DNA from: JAYUHK01 sp043767025
GTDB lineage: Bacteria > Bacteroidota > Bacteroidia > Chitinophagales > Saprospiraceae
Length of the DNA stretch: 44,110 bases
Reading direction: 5' to 3'
NCBI GenBank assembly: GCA_043767025.1
Contig: JAYUHK010000140.1
Coordinates: forward strand, 1 to 44,110
How positions within the stretch are numbered: the stretch's first letter is position 1; every line of letters starts with the position of its first letter. A program made the position numbers and the translations under genes. The notes under the pieces are model-generated. The model saw only the letters and a program-made list of their open reading frames with translations, did not search any database and was not told the origin of the DNA. Positions 1 to 9,296 of this stretch are shown here, piece by piece.

Positions 1-154
1 ACTCGTCGGCTCCGCCAGACTTCAAACAGTTTTCGCTTCGCCAGACGATATTTTTGCAAAAACTTGAATTTCTACAAGGCACGTCTGAAAAAGACAGTCG
101 ATTGAAAAAATGCTGCCTGAAATTTTAGTAAAAAAATATTCTGCGTAACATGAG
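1..154 (-). repeat. Dispersed repeat, distal half (copy A, module Y)
   Basis: On the minus strand this stretch is nearly identical to 43944-44098 on the plus strand. The outer 91 bases differ at one position, a block of about 16 bases is unrelated, and the remaining 45 or so bases match again with a single indel and one substitution. Similarity starts exactly at ACTCATG and runs off the left edge of the window, so the copy is cut by the window boundary. It lies directly behind hepT and supplies the last codons and the stop of that reading frame. The first 62 or so bases of the intact copy are missing here but are found at 20982-21056. Confidence 0.9.
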
Positions 155-500
155 TTATTAATTTAAAAAATATAATTTCCAGAGTTTGTTTTAAATTAGG
201 TAGTTCGTCTTTAATTACTGAAAACACAATATCAATATCTACGCCTCTGTAGTCATGAACAATTCTATTTCTCATGTCTTTTATAGCTCTCCATGGAATA
301 GCAGGGTAATCGGTCAATACCTCTTCATCTATTTTATTAGCTTCCTCTCCAATGACTTCCAACATTTTAAGTATTGCATTAAAATGAAGTTGCTCACCAA
401 ATTCAAACAAATCTTGTGCATTAGAAAAAGGATTACTATAAAGTTTGGTTTTTGAAATTGCTTCTAATGCTGTTAAGACAAATAATAAATCTTTGTTCAT
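72..500 (-). CDS. hepT: HepT-like HEPN-domain RNase toxin (DUF86), C-terminus altered by a repeat
   Basis: The 142-residue protein is the toxin of a HEPN/MNT (HepT-MntA) toxin-antitoxin pair. Known HepT proteins are RNases whose active site is the R-X4-H-X-Y motif, and the cognate MntA inactivates them by AMPylating the tyrosine. Here R77, H82 and Y84 form this motif in a helical protein. The ATG overlaps the end of mntA by four bases (ATGA), so the genes are translationally coupled. HEPN proteins of this family are usually about 110-120 residues. Residues from about 116 onward are encoded inside repeat copy A, so the natural end was probably replaced. The catalytic part is intact and the toxin may still work. 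Confidence 0.85.
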   Translation of the reverse strand: MNKDLLFVLTALEAISKTKLYSNPFSNAQDLFEFGEQLHFNAILKMLEVIGEEANKIDEEVLTDYPAIPWRAIKDMRNRIVHDYRGVDIDIVFSVIKDELPNLKQTLEIIFFKLITHVTQNIFLLKFQAAFFQSTVFFRRAL

Positions 501-796
501 ATTAACGGTACGATTTGATTTTTAGCATCAAGAAAAATTACTGGGTTTAAATTTTTAATATTGATTAAATCTACTTTTTTTCCAAGCGAATCTTCGATAA
601 AATACAACAGGTCTGAATATTCTCTAAAAGATAATTTGCTATCACCAGTTGTGTTGTAAATAATATCTACATCACTACTTTTATCCGCTTTGCCTTGTGC
701 GTAACTACCAAAAAGAAGCATACGCTCTATTTTATAATTTTCAAGAAAGTTTGTTTTATTTTCTTGAAAAAACTTAATTATGTTTTCTTTATCCAT
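497..796 (-). CDS. mntA: MntA-like minimal nucleotidyltransferase antitoxin
   Basis: A 99-residue minimal nucleotidyltransferase. It shows the family signature GS-X10-D-X-D (G30, S31, D42, D44) and a third acidic residue at D76 in the strand KKVDLIN, so the metal-binding triad looks complete. Proteins of this kind act as antitoxins by transferring AMP groups to the tyrosine of the partner HepT. It is the first gene of the two-gene unit, and hepT follows with a 4-base overlap. No TAnnTTTG promoter is visible in the 54 bases before it, so it may be read from the capsule operon upstream. Its position at the distal end of the proposed 20.8-kb cassette would suit a stabilising role, which is an inference. 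Confidence 0.85.
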   Translation of the reverse strand: MDKENIIKFFQENKTNFLENYKIERMLLFGSYAQGKADKSSDVDIIYNTTGDSKLSFREYSDLLYFIEDSLGKKVDLINIKNLNPVIFLDAKNQIVPLI

Positions 797-850
797 TATT
801 TTTTTTGATTACTTTTCATTAATTATTGGAAATAATAACGAATATTTGGC

Positions 851-1471
851 TTAATTCTTTTTTGCGGGAATTCCAACATAAGTTCCTTGCTCATTAATAT
901 TTTTTACGACCATTGCTCCCATACCAATTATGACATCGTCGCAGATTGTTATGCCTTGTTTTGTAGCGGCTCCGGTGCCGAAGTAAATTCTATTTCCCAA
1001 AGTACAAATACCACTGATGTTTACTGACGGTGCAGTAGTAAAAAATTCACCAATAGCGCAATCGTGTCCAACGGTGCTGTTAAGATTTAGTTGGCAGTGA
1101 CTTCCGATATTAACTTGTGTGGTGACGATACAGCCGGCAGTAACAATTCCTCCCTTTCCTATTGAAGCCCAACGAGATACTGCCGCCCTTGGGTGTACCA
1201 ACGTAATGTATTCGGTGGAGATAGGAAGTTGCTGGGTAGTCAGCTCTCTCAAACGAATATCTGCAACGCCGATACTCACTTTGTCAGACTCTTTTAGGTC
1301 AGAAAATGCTAATACCGGAATATCCATAATGTATTTATCTTTCCATTTTTCGTTAAAAATATGGTCTGGTTCTATGAACGCTCTCACATTTTCAAAAATA
1401 CCAATCTGGTCTATCAAAAACAACACTTCTCTGGCAAATCCTCCTGTGCCTACGATACAAATATTTTTCAT
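851..1471 (-). CDS. PglD/NeuD-type sugar O- or N-acyltransferase
   Basis: The 206-residue protein has a small N-terminal Rossmann-like domain starting with GTGGFAREVLFL, then a left-handed beta-helix of hexapeptide repeats from about residue 95. This is the layout of the PglD/NeuD family. Those enzymes transfer an acetyl group from acetyl-CoA to a nucleotide-activated or polymer-bound sugar in the cytoplasm. A histidine in GHDCAIG is the likely general base, as in PglD. It is the last biosynthetic gene before the toxin-antitoxin pair and lies 15 bases behind the UDP-GlcNAc 2-epimerase. The acceptor sugar cannot be read from the sequence. Confidence 0.8.
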   Translation of the reverse strand: MKNICIVGTGGFAREVLFLIDQIGIFENVRAFIEPDHIFNEKWKDKYIMDIPVLAFSDLKESDKVSIGVADIRLRELTTQQLPISTEYITLVHPRAAVSRWASIGKGGIVTAGCIVTTQVNIGSHCQLNLNSTVGHDCAIGEFFTTAPSVNISGICTLGNRIYFGTGAATKQGITICDDVIIGMGAMVVKNINEQGTYVGIPAKKN

Positions 1472-1486
1472 TTATTTATAGTTTTA

Positions 1487-2602
1487 TCATCGAATATTAA
1501 GACTGTACAAAAAATAGGTATTCAAAAGAAATTCTACGATTCGTTCACTCGTCTTGCCGTCCCACATTTCTGGTATCGCGCCTTTTTTCCATTTGCCGCT
1601 CCATAGCTTTTCAAAAGCAGGAATTAGTGATTGAGGATTGGTGCCAATCAATTCGTTGGTGCCTACGGCGACTGTTTCGTACCGCTCTGTGTTGTCCCTC
1701 AATGTCATGCAGGGTATGCCCATCACGGTGGCTTCTTCGGTGATGCCGCCGCTATCGGTGATGACCGCTTTGGAGTGTTGGACTAAATAATTGAACTCAA
1801 AATATCCTTGTGGCTCCACGAGGACAATATTTTGGGTATTCATTTTTAACAATTCAATATTTTTTCTTGTCCTCGGGTGGACTGGAAAAATAACGGGAAT
1901 ACCTTTGGAACACAGAATAATGGTGTCAAGATACGCTCTCAACTTGTCGGACTCGTCCACATTGGCGGGTCTGTGGAGAGTAAGCACCAGATATGCGCCT
2001 TTTGAAAGTTTGTAATCCGCCCAAAAGGACGGCTCACAAAACTTGTCCCTATTGTGGAGCAAAGTATCAATCATAGTGTTGCCTACGAAATGAATTTTGG
2101 CTTCTCCTTGCCCCTCTTTTATGAGATTAGCGTTAGCGTAAGTCGAAGTTGTAAAAAAATGGTCTGCGATAGCGTCCGTGACCAATCGGTTGATTTCTTC
2201 TGGCATGGTGCGGTCGCCGCTTCTGATTCCGCCCTCCACGTGGAGTACATCAACATTTAATTTTTTGGCTACGATAGAACAAGCCAAAGTAGAGGTAACG
2301 TCGCCTACCACAAGGATAGCGTCGGCTGCGTTTTGTAAGAGTTCTTTCTCAAACCCAATCATAATAGCCGCCGTTTGCTCTGCTTGGCTTCCGCCGCCTG
2401 CCTGAAGATTGTTGTCGGGTGCAGGGATATTTAATTGCTCAAAAAAAGCGGCTGACATATTTTTGTCATAGTGCTGACCAGTATGTATCAGTCTATAATT
2501 TATCTTTTTGGAGCTGGACAAGTTGCTTTTCTTTATCGCATGGATTATCGGTGCAATTTTCATAAAATTGGGTCTGGCTCCTGCCACGATGGTCAGATTC
2601 AT
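1487..2602 (-). CDS. wecB: Non-hydrolysing UDP-N-acetylglucosamine 2-epimerase
   Basis: A 371-residue WecB/FnlC/WbpI-family epimerase with GARPNFMKIAPI at the N-terminus, HTGQHYD, GDVTSTLA, HVEGGIRSGDR, PEEINR and the DSGGITEE nucleotide-binding motif. The family interconverts UDP-GlcNAc and UDP-ManNAc, or related 2-acetamido sugars, in the cytoplasm. It overlaps the preceding WbuB-like glycosyltransferase by four bases. The same pairing with a WbuB-type enzyme occurs in fucosamine pathways (FnlC-WbuB), but the other fucosamine genes fnlA and fnlB are absent, so the exact substrate is open. The last residues (about 355-371) are an unusual hydrophobic tail. Confidence 0.88.
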   Translation of the reverse strand: MNLTIVAGARPNFMKIAPIIHAIKKSNLSSSKKINYRLIHTGQHYDKNMSAAFFEQLNIPAPDNNLQAGGGSQAEQTAAIMIGFEKELLQNAADAILVVGDVTSTLACSIVAKKLNVDVLHVEGGIRSGDRTMPEEINRLVTDAIADHFFTTSTYANANLIKEGQGEAKIHFVGNTMIDTLLHNRDKFCEPSFWADYKLSKGAYLVLTLHRPANVDESDKLRAYLDTIILCSKGIPVIFPVHPRTRKNIELLKMNTQNIVLVEPQGYFEFNYLVQHSKAVITDSGGITEEATVMGIPCMTLRDNTERYETVAVGTNELIGTNPQSLIPAFEKLWSGKWKKGAIPEMWDGKTSERIVEFLLNTYFLYSLNIR

Positions 2603-3849
2603 GGTTGTTTTATTAGTTTTTGTAAATGCGATAAATATTCGTGCGCCAGCACAGCTCTGTCAAAGTGAGCTTTTGCATAAGAATATCCATTCAGTCCCAA
2701 CTGAATAATTGTAGGTTTGTTATCTATAATTTTTTCAATTTGTTGCGCAAATTCGGCGGGATTTTCGGGTTCTACATAGATGCCACAACCAGCTTCTTCC
2801 ACCAGCGTTCTCGATACTCCGTCTATCAACAAAAATAGTGGGACTTTACAAGCCATATAATCAAAGGTTTTGTTTGAATAAATCGTCTTGAAAGTATCTA
2901 CTTTTTTTAGCACAGAGGCTCCAAAATCGGACGCAATAATATACTTGAAAACTTCTTTTTTAGGCACAGGGTCAATAAACTGAATGTTGGTGCAGTTTCG
3001 TTTTTTGGCTTCTCCGACGAGCATATCTTTTTGCATACCACTTCCTATGAGTACGAACAAAACTTGAGGAATTTTTTCTTGTATCAACTCCGCCGTTTCT
3101 ATTACCTGTATCAAATGGTTGGCAACTCCGTGAGCGCCGACATAGGTAATTACAAATTTATTTTCCCAGTTATTTTCTTTTCTAAACCGTGTTCTATCGA
3201 AGTCTGAATGTAACACTTCGTCGGATAGTTTGAAATCTGCTGCATTAGGAATAAATATTATTTTATCCTTCGGAACGCCTTTTTGGGCAATCAAAGTATC
3301 CCTGAACGCAGGAGTCAGGACATTTATCAATTTCGCTTTTCGATAAATAAACGCTTCAAACCAATAAGCAAATTTTATAATAAACTTATTGGTCACTACT
3401 CCTGTGTCTATCGCAGACTCGGGCCACAAATCCCTAATCTCAAAAACAAATGGTATTTTTTTTATTTTGGATAATATGTAAGCCGTAATTCCTACGAAAA
3501 GCGGCGGCGATGTGACCAAAATAACGTCGTACTTTTCGGTCGCACGGAACAAGCCAGCCCAAACACTCGAAAATACAAACGAAAAATATCCCCAAAGGCG
3601 ACCAACAAAGCCGCTGTTGTAGGCTTCCGAAACATGACATCTCCACACAAAAACGCCGTCCTGTATTTTTTGGACAAAATACTTACCTTTGTACTCCTGT
3701 CGCTTTTCTTTGCCGTTGGCGTGCATCATTCCAGACAAAACCGTAATACGGTGTCCCTCTTCTGACCATTGTTTAGTCATTTCGTTGAATCTTGAGCCGC
3801 CCGCATCGTCCAGCTCTAAAAAATATTGGTGGATTAGTAAGATGTTCAA
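2599..3849 (-). CDS. WbuB-like GT4 glycosyltransferase
   Basis: A 416-residue GT-B fold glycosyltransferase of family 4. The N-terminus has the WbuB-like pattern IHQYFLELDDAGGSRF. The acceptor domain is followed by a donor-binding domain with ITYVGAHG and the conserved acidic segment near residue 350. WbuB proteins add N-acetylfucosamine or a similar sugar during O-antigen unit assembly on the inner face of the membrane. The start is TTG, overlapping the stop of the heparinase-like gene as TTGA. No better ATG exists, and this start gives the normal N-terminus for the family. Donor specificity is not determinable here. Confidence 0.82.
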   Translation of the reverse strand: MNILLIHQYFLELDDAGGSRFNEMTKQWSEEGHRITVLSGMMHANGKEKRQEYKGKYFVQKIQDGVFVWRCHVSEAYNSGFVGRLWGYFSFVFSSVWAGLFRATEKYDVILVTSPPLFVGITAYILSKIKKIPFVFEIRDLWPESAIDTGVVTNKFIIKFAYWFEAFIYRKAKLINVLTPAFRDTLIAQKGVPKDKIIFIPNAADFKLSDEVLHSDFDRTRFRKENNWENKFVITYVGAHGVANHLIQVIETAELIQEKIPQVLFVLIGSGMQKDMLVGEAKKRNCTNIQFIDPVPKKEVFKYIIASDFGASVLKKVDTFKTIYSNKTFDYMACKVPLFLLIDGVSRTLVEEAGCGIYVEPENPAEFAQQIEKIIDNKPTIIQLGLNGYSYAKAHFDRAVLAHEYLSHLQKLIKQP

Positions 3850-5663
3850 AATGTAAATTTTGTATCGAATATTTTCTCATCGCTTCGCAATTCAGCTTTT
3901 GGACATAACAAATCAATCGAGTGTTTTTCCAAATAATAAAGCGACGCTTCTGCTTCAAAAGTTTTGTTGCTGTGTTTTAGGTTGCTATTTTTATTCAAAT
4001 GAAATCTTGACGTGGAGGATAGAACCGAACTTACTGTATCAATGATTTGGAGGCTGTCTGGACTCAAAATTATTTTTCTCTGATGACTGTTGTTGTTGAA
4101 ATCTTCGTATTTTCCTTCCCACTCCTGCTCTTGTGCAGAAGTGTGTATCGAGCCGACATAAGAAGGTTTGAGCCATGCGCCGTTCAAAAATCTGCTAATT
4201 TTGGGCATTTGCTCTTCGTCGCCAAATTGTATCGTATTGTGAGCTGCGACACTTTTGAAGTTGGCTGTCAGATCGCCACTGTTGTAGGAATAGCTGCCAG
4301 TATCCACCAAAACGGGATTTCCATTGACCCACAAATCTATATGAAAAGCATCGTTTCCGGGTCTAAACGTATCTTCTGGAATTTTTAGAAAAACTTTTGC
4401 CTTATCATTTCTCAATATCAATATTTGCTGGTCCAAAATTTCTGCGGCGGGAAGGCTTACAGAATGGATTGGGCTGTCAAGCGATGCCAGCCCATATCTC
4501 CAATACATCGCTTCACTAACATCTTCACTGTCATAAACTCTTTTTTGCAGCAAAGCGTAAAAAAATAATTGGGTAGAGGGTCTGAAATCTCTATAACCTC
4601 GAGAGTGTAGATTTTCAACCATCGCTCCGTCGTTGCTGCCAAAATTTGGGGCATCTCCGTCACTACCAAAAGTCATTTTGTATTGCCACTCTCCGAGTTT
4701 TTGTAATCTCTTTTTAATTTTCAAATTAAACTCCTCTTCTCCAAGCAGTTGCATATTGTGAAGTGCAAAACTCAATGTATCCATCACAACTCTGTGATAA
4801 GTGACAGAACGCTGCGAAAATGTTCCATCTGGCTGAACCAATTTTAAGATTCTATTTTCTAACAATTTCCGTCCTTTTTTTTGGTATTTCGCAAGATTAT
4901 CGTTGCTATAATTATTTTTTTGCAGCCATGCAGCGCCGATATAAAGACCTATGGCTTCGCTGCTGCCGTGATTGTTGTCTTGCGCTATGCCGTAGTGTAT
5001 GTTTCCGTCTATTCTTTTTAAGTGGTCGGCGATGAGATGTAGCAGTGCCTCCGAAGGAGAAAAATATTGGTCTAACAAGAACGCAGCAGTGATTAATTTC
5101 ATTAATCTAAACGAAGTTTCTTGACCACACTTCCATTGAGGTCCAGTGTTTAGCGGATTTTTTTCGGACCAATCATTCAGAAGTGTATTGATTTTGTCCA
5201 AATATTTTTTGTCGCCGCTTACTTTGTAGGCTCTTGCCAAGTCAGTGAGCCAATCAAAACGCGACAATTCCCAAATAATTTTTACATCTCCTGTATTGAA
5301 ATTAAAATCGCTGTATTCTGTCCAGTGTAGATTGGTTTTTAGCAATGTAGTCTGTTCAAACGGATTATAAAACCAATTAGGGTTAGTGCCTACCGCCTGC
5401 TTGTGGTAAGAAAACCATGTAAATATGCCCTTCATAATTTCAATCGCCTTGCTTTGAATTGGTGGTATCCATTGCTTGCGAAAATCCTCTGCGCGGATAG
5501 ATGGAAAAAAAAATGTGCCTGATAGGGACACACTTTGAGGAAACATTTTTTTTCGAATACCTATTCTCATGGACAGCCTATACCAGAACATATACGCGAC
5601 ATTCCCAAAACCAAGTTTTGGCAAAATGAGGAGTAAATACCAAATTTTTATAGCTTTACCCAA
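3846..5663 (-). CDS. Heparinase II/III-like protein with alginate-lyase-like domain
   Basis: A 605-residue protein with an N-terminal (alpha/alpha) toroid-like part. It carries the alginate-lyase-type motif DNNHGSSEA near residue 230 and a C-terminal heparinase II/III-like beta-sandwich region around FHIDLWVNGNPVLVD. Relatives are common in polysaccharide biosynthesis loci. The fold covers uronate lyases and, in dermatan sulfate epimerase, C5-epimerases. No clear signal peptide is visible, although residues 1-30 are hydrophobic. The start is TTG, 16 bases inside the preceding gene, and it yields the family's usual beginning. A role in trimming or epimerising a uronic-acid polymer is inferred. 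Confidence 0.78.
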   Translation of the reverse strand: MGKAIKIWYLLLILPKLGFGNVAYMFWYRLSMRIGIRKKMFPQSVSLSGTFFFPSIRAEDFRKQWIPPIQSKAIEIMKGIFTWFSYHKQAVGTNPNWFYNPFEQTTLLKTNLHWTEYSDFNFNTGDVKIIWELSRFDWLTDLARAYKVSGDKKYLDKINTLLNDWSEKNPLNTGPQWKCGQETSFRLMKLITAAFLLDQYFSPSEALLHLIADHLKRIDGNIHYGIAQDNNHGSSEAIGLYIGAAWLQKNNYSNDNLAKYQKKGRKLLENRILKLVQPDGTFSQRSVTYHRVVMDTLSFALHNMQLLGEEEFNLKIKKRLQKLGEWQYKMTFGSDGDAPNFGSNDGAMVENLHSRGYRDFRPSTQLFFYALLQKRVYDSEDVSEAMYWRYGLASLDSPIHSVSLPAAEILDQQILILRNDKAKVFLKIPEDTFRPGNDAFHIDLWVNGNPVLVDTGSYSYNSGDLTANFKSVAAHNTIQFGDEEQMPKISRFLNGAWLKPSYVGSIHTSAQEQEWEGKYEDFNNNSHQRKIILSPDSLQIIDTVSSVLSSTSRFHLNKNSNLKHSNKTFEAEASLYYLEKHSIDLLCPKAELRSDEKIFDTKFTF

Positions 5664-7753
5664 GCGTTGGTTTTTAGACTTTCTATCGCTGCAAAACTCG
5701 CCCTTGTTGTGTTAATTATTTCTTCGAAAGGAATAAGAGCTTGTCCGCCTTTTTTGATTGTATTAATCAATAACTCGAATTGAGCTTTGTGTCCCTTGTC
5801 TTGCTTGCTCGAATATCCCGAAAAATGCTTCAGCCCGTAGGCTTTGGTTTCTCTAAAATTATCCATGATAATAGTACATTCGTCAAAATATACTTCTAAT
5901 CTTTCTTTGGAGTAAGACTTGCTACCGTTAGAAAAATAATTGATGACCGCGTTGTCGCCGTTTTCGTATTGTAACAAAATAGAAGCGTTATCGGTATTTT
6001 CGGCGGCGTTGATTCCGAGTGAGTTCATGCAGACAGCCTTTACTTTGCTACCCGTAAGATAGGTAATGAGGTCTATAAAGTGGCACGCCTCACCGATGAT
6101 TCTTCCGCCTCCTACTTCCATATCGTGTACCCACACATTGTTGGGGATAAAGCCGGCATTCATCGTGGCGATTATATTCTTTTGGGAAGACGAGGGAAGT
6201 GCATTTTTTATTTTTTGAATGTGTGGAGAAAATCGTCTGTTGAAACCAACTATGACATTCTTTTGACTCTCACTTTGAGCGTTTAATATTTGTTGGAGTT
6301 CGTCCTCATTCAGTGCCAACGGCTTTTCTACAAAAACGTTTTTGCCTACTTTGAGTGCTTCGACGGTCATCGAAGCGTGAAGATTGTGCCTCGTAGCAAT
6401 CATCACTAAATCAACTTCGCTGTCACGCAGTACATCTTGATAGCTGGAGGAACTGTATGCAATCTTATATTTGGAGGCAAGAGTTTGGGCAGTAAGCCCG
6501 CTTTTGCTGACTATGTATTTGATGTCTGCACTTGCCAAGAGTGGGAGCATGGTCATTTTAGTAAAATTCCCTGCGCCAATTATTCCAATTATTCCTTTGG
6601 AGGACGAAAACGGCTTCGAGCCTACTTTTACTTTCGTCGCGGGCGAACTATTATCGTCGTAAACTAAAATACTTGCTATAGACTTGCTGCTACCGATTTG
6701 GGCGTATATTTTTTGATAATCTTCAAGGCGTACTTTTTCAGTTATCAATTCCTCCACCTTCAGTTTTTTATTGCTGATTGCTTGAAGTATGGTTTCAAAA
6801 TTTCTTTTCTCTGTCCATCTTACGAAAGCCAGAGGGTAATCAATGCCCCGCTGTTCGTAATTTTCGTCGTATCTTCCCGGACCGTAGCTGCAAGAAACCT
6901 GAAACGACAATTCTTTTTCATAAAATTCTGCGCGCTGAAGGTGCAACCCTATCACTCCTACCAAGACGATTCTCCCTCGTTTTCTGCACATTCTGGCGGC
7001 TTGAGATATAATCTCGTCCGTCTTTGCGGAGGCAGTAATGACCACTCCGTCTGCACCAATGTTGTTGGTAATAGTATTGACATATTTCACTGCGTCGCCG
7101 CTCTGCGAATTAAAAGTATGAACGCCTTTGCGGGCAGCAATATCTAATTTTTGGGCATCTATATCCAAGCCGATAACCTTACAGCCGTTGGCTATCAATA
7201 ATTCTGCGGTGATGAGTCCGATGAGTCCAAGTCCCACGACGACCACAGTTTCGCCAAGAGTGGGATTGAGAAGTCTTATTCCTTGCAGTCCTATGGCACC
7301 TATCACAGTGAATGTTGCTGCTTCATCGCTTACATCGTCGGGAATGTGGGCGCACAGATTTTGAGGAACGCATACAAATTCCGCATGGTTTCCGTTGGAA
7401 GCGACTCTATCGCCGATTTTAAAATCGGTCACTCCCCTACCTACTGCGAGTACCTTGCCTACGTTGCAATAGCCGAGCGGCAGAGGTTGTTCGAGTTTGT
7501 TGAAGACCGCTTCCAATGTGGGCATCAAGCCGTCCGATTTGATTTTGTCCAACACTTGCTTGACTTTGTCGGGTTGCTGTCGAGCTTTGGAAATAAGGCT
7601 TGACTTACCGAACTCTACCAACATTCGCTCTGTACCCAATGACACGAGCGAGCGGGTGGTACGGATTAGGATTTGTCCAGACTGTACTTCTGGAGCGGGA
7701 AGTTCTTCGAGGATAGTATTGCCAGACTTAAAAGATTGGATTATTTGTTTCAT
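5648..7753 (-). CDS. Bi-domain oxidoreductase: MDR dehydrogenase fused to Gfo/Idh/MocA
   Basis: The 701-residue protein joins two oxidoreductases. Residues 1 to about 370 form a medium-chain alcohol/threonine-dehydrogenase-like domain with the nucleotide-binding segment VVVGLGLIGLITAEL. From about residue 385, GIIGIIGAGNFT starts a Gfo/Idh/MocA-type domain with the EKP motif (VFVEKPLAL). This architecture recurs in bacterial capsule clusters next to heparinase-like genes, exactly as here. Both domains bind NAD(P), so a two-step redox change of a sugar is likely. The substrate is not known to me. Its 3' end overlaps the start of the heparinase-like gene by 16 bases. Confidence 0.83.
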   Translation of the reverse strand: MKQIIQSFKSGNTILEELPAPEVQSGQILIRTTRSLVSLGTERMLVEFGKSSLISKARQQPDKVKQVLDKIKSDGLMPTLEAVFNKLEQPLPLGYCNVGKVLAVGRGVTDFKIGDRVASNGNHAEFVCVPQNLCAHIPDDVSDEAATFTVIGAIGLQGIRLLNPTLGETVVVVGLGLIGLITAELLIANGCKVIGLDIDAQKLDIAARKGVHTFNSQSGDAVKYVNTITNNIGADGVVITASAKTDEIISQAARMCRKRGRIVLVGVIGLHLQRAEFYEKELSFQVSCSYGPGRYDENYEQRGIDYPLAFVRWTEKRNFETILQAISNKKLKVEELITEKVRLEDYQKIYAQIGSSKSIASILVYDDNSSPATKVKVGSKPFSSSKGIIGIIGAGNFTKMTMLPLLASADIKYIVSKSGLTAQTLASKYKIAYSSSSYQDVLRDSEVDLVMIATRHNLHASMTVEALKVGKNVFVEKPLALNEDELQQILNAQSESQKNVIVGFNRRFSPHIQKIKNALPSSSQKNIIATMNAGFIPNNVWVHDMEVGGGRIIGEACHFIDLITYLTGSKVKAVCMNSLGINAAENTDNASILLQYENGDNAVINYFSNGSKSYSKERLEVYFDECTIIMDNFRETKAYGLKHFSGYSSKQDKGHKAQFELLINTIKKGGQALIPFEEIINTTRASFAAIESLKTNAWVKL

Positions 7754-7758
7754 GCAGT

Positions 7759-9183
7759 TTAGTTGGTCTTTATATTCTTAATCAACATCTTTTTAGTTCT
7801 GTCGTCAATTTGTTTGCCGTTGTATCCCTTGAACACGCAATCAATGACCTCTGTTTTGCTGGATTTTTGGATATTCATTATTCCTGCTTTAGCAATTTTT
7901 TTGTCCTGATTGTTTTCAAAGTAAAGATTTTTCAAAATTACGTTTTGCGCATTTTCGTGAATTATCATTTCGTTGGGGGACGCGTTATTGATAAATTTAC
8001 CGTTTTCGAGGGTAATATTTTTTCCCATCACCCAAACTGGATATTCGTCTTCTGCTGAAGCATTTTTGATGGTAAAATTTTTTAAGATGGTGCTGCCTTC
8101 TCCCATTCTTACGCTTGCGATATTTCGACCTTTGGAGTCTATCATCAGGGAGTCTATGTCGGTGTTTGCTTTATAAATCTGGAGTCCGACTCGGCATCCT
8201 TCGAGGGTAATATTTTTTCCTACGAAATTGGTTTGACCGCCCAATGACATACCGTTGCCTTTGGCATTTTTGATTACCATGTTGCGGACGGTGATGGTTT
8301 TGCCGGGCGCGTCGGAATTGATAAAAAAGCCGTTGTTACTGGATTCTTCTATGACAACGTTGCTCAACTGCAAATCCCAATAGCCTGCGGTTTTAATACC
8401 ATAAAACGAACCTTTGGAAACAATATTTTTGGCGGAGCCTTTCCATTCGTATCCGGGGCGACAGGCGTAAGGAGCTTCGTCGTACTTGTACCCACTAAAA
8501 TCAATCGAATAGGCATCGTCTTTGATAGATGTAAATCCGTCCAAGTAAAATTCGCTTTCTACGCCTTTATTTTCGGTATTGACTATCCCAATGCCGTGAT
8601 TTCCACAATGCTCCGTGTAAATATTGAAAAACTCATTGTACCTCGCTTGGGTATGAAATCCGCCACCGCCCATATTTTTGGCTACGGCGTTGCGAAGGAT
8701 AAATCTTTTGATGACAGACCCGGGTCTTTCAAAAGCGACGACTCCCGGATTTTCGATTTTGTGCTTATCTCTATTTCCTTCGATGTTGATACCGTCAATT
8801 TCTATAGACTTTATTGTGCTTCCTGTGCGGGTCGAAATCCCGAGTACTGCTGGCTTGATGTAGTCAGTAGGCTGGCGCGGAGATACGACCAACCTCGCCC
8901 TTTTATGAAATAAAATTTTGGCTGGATATTTTTCATCACTGACTCTCAACATCGCCGTAACGTCCGTTTTGGATTCGAGCAAATAATCGCCTTCGGGAAA
9001 ATATACGTTGCCTCCAGTGTTGAGCGCATTTTGAATAGCTGCTCGGTCGTCATTTCGTCCGTCGCCTTTTGCACCCATATTTTTGACGGAGATATAGTCT
9101 GTGTCGCCAATTCTTATCAAGGATTTGAGCGATTGTTGGCAGCCCAATAATAAAAAGACGTTGAAAATAATTAATTTTTTCAT
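7759..9183 (-). CDS. Right-handed beta-helix (pectate-lyase-like) lipoprotein
   Basis: A 474-residue exported protein. The N-terminus is a lipoprotein signal with lipobox LLGC (Cys15). Next comes a pectate-lyase-3/GH55-like start, VKNMGAKGDGRNDDRAAIQNAL, and many repeating coils with the N-I-x-V pattern of a right-handed parallel beta-helix. Such proteins bind or cleave acidic polysaccharides, or act as epimerases. The lipid anchor puts it in the periplasm or on the outer membrane. It sits between an asparagine synthase and the bi-domain oxidoreductase, five bases from the latter, so it probably acts on the polymer encoded here. Catalytic residues could not be identified. Confidence 0.75.
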   Translation of the reverse strand: MKKLIIFNVFLLLGCQQSLKSLIRIGDTDYISVKNMGAKGDGRNDDRAAIQNALNTGGNVYFPEGDYLLESKTDVTAMLRVSDEKYPAKILFHKRARLVVSPRQPTDYIKPAVLGISTRTGSTIKSIEIDGINIEGNRDKHKIENPGVVAFERPGSVIKRFILRNAVAKNMGGGGFHTQARYNEFFNIYTEHCGNHGIGIVNTENKGVESEFYLDGFTSIKDDAYSIDFSGYKYDEAPYACRPGYEWKGSAKNIVSKGSFYGIKTAGYWDLQLSNVVIEESSNNGFFINSDAPGKTITVRNMVIKNAKGNGMSLGGQTNFVGKNITLEGCRVGLQIYKANTDIDSLMIDSKGRNIASVRMGEGSTILKNFTIKNASAEDEYPVWVMGKNITLENGKFINNASPNEMIIHENAQNVILKNLYFENNQDKKIAKAGIMNIQKSSKTEVIDCVFKGYNGKQIDDRTKKMLIKNIKTN

Positions 9184-9296
9184 GTGGGAATGTTCGTAAA
9201 TCGGGATATTTCGGATTCTGAAGGGTTGCAGTAGGCTCTACTTTTTTATCAGTTACACAAGGCGAGTGTAAGTGACCGTATACTATTCGTTTTCAG
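9184..9296 (-). other. Intergenic spacer with a short hairpin
   Basis: This 113-base gap separates asnB-1 from the beta-helix lipoprotein gene. TTACAC (9253-9258) and GTGTAA (9266-9271) form a 6-bp stem with a 7-base loop. No T-run follows on the minus strand, so it is a weak terminator candidate at best. No promoter match was seen. Confidence 0.35.
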
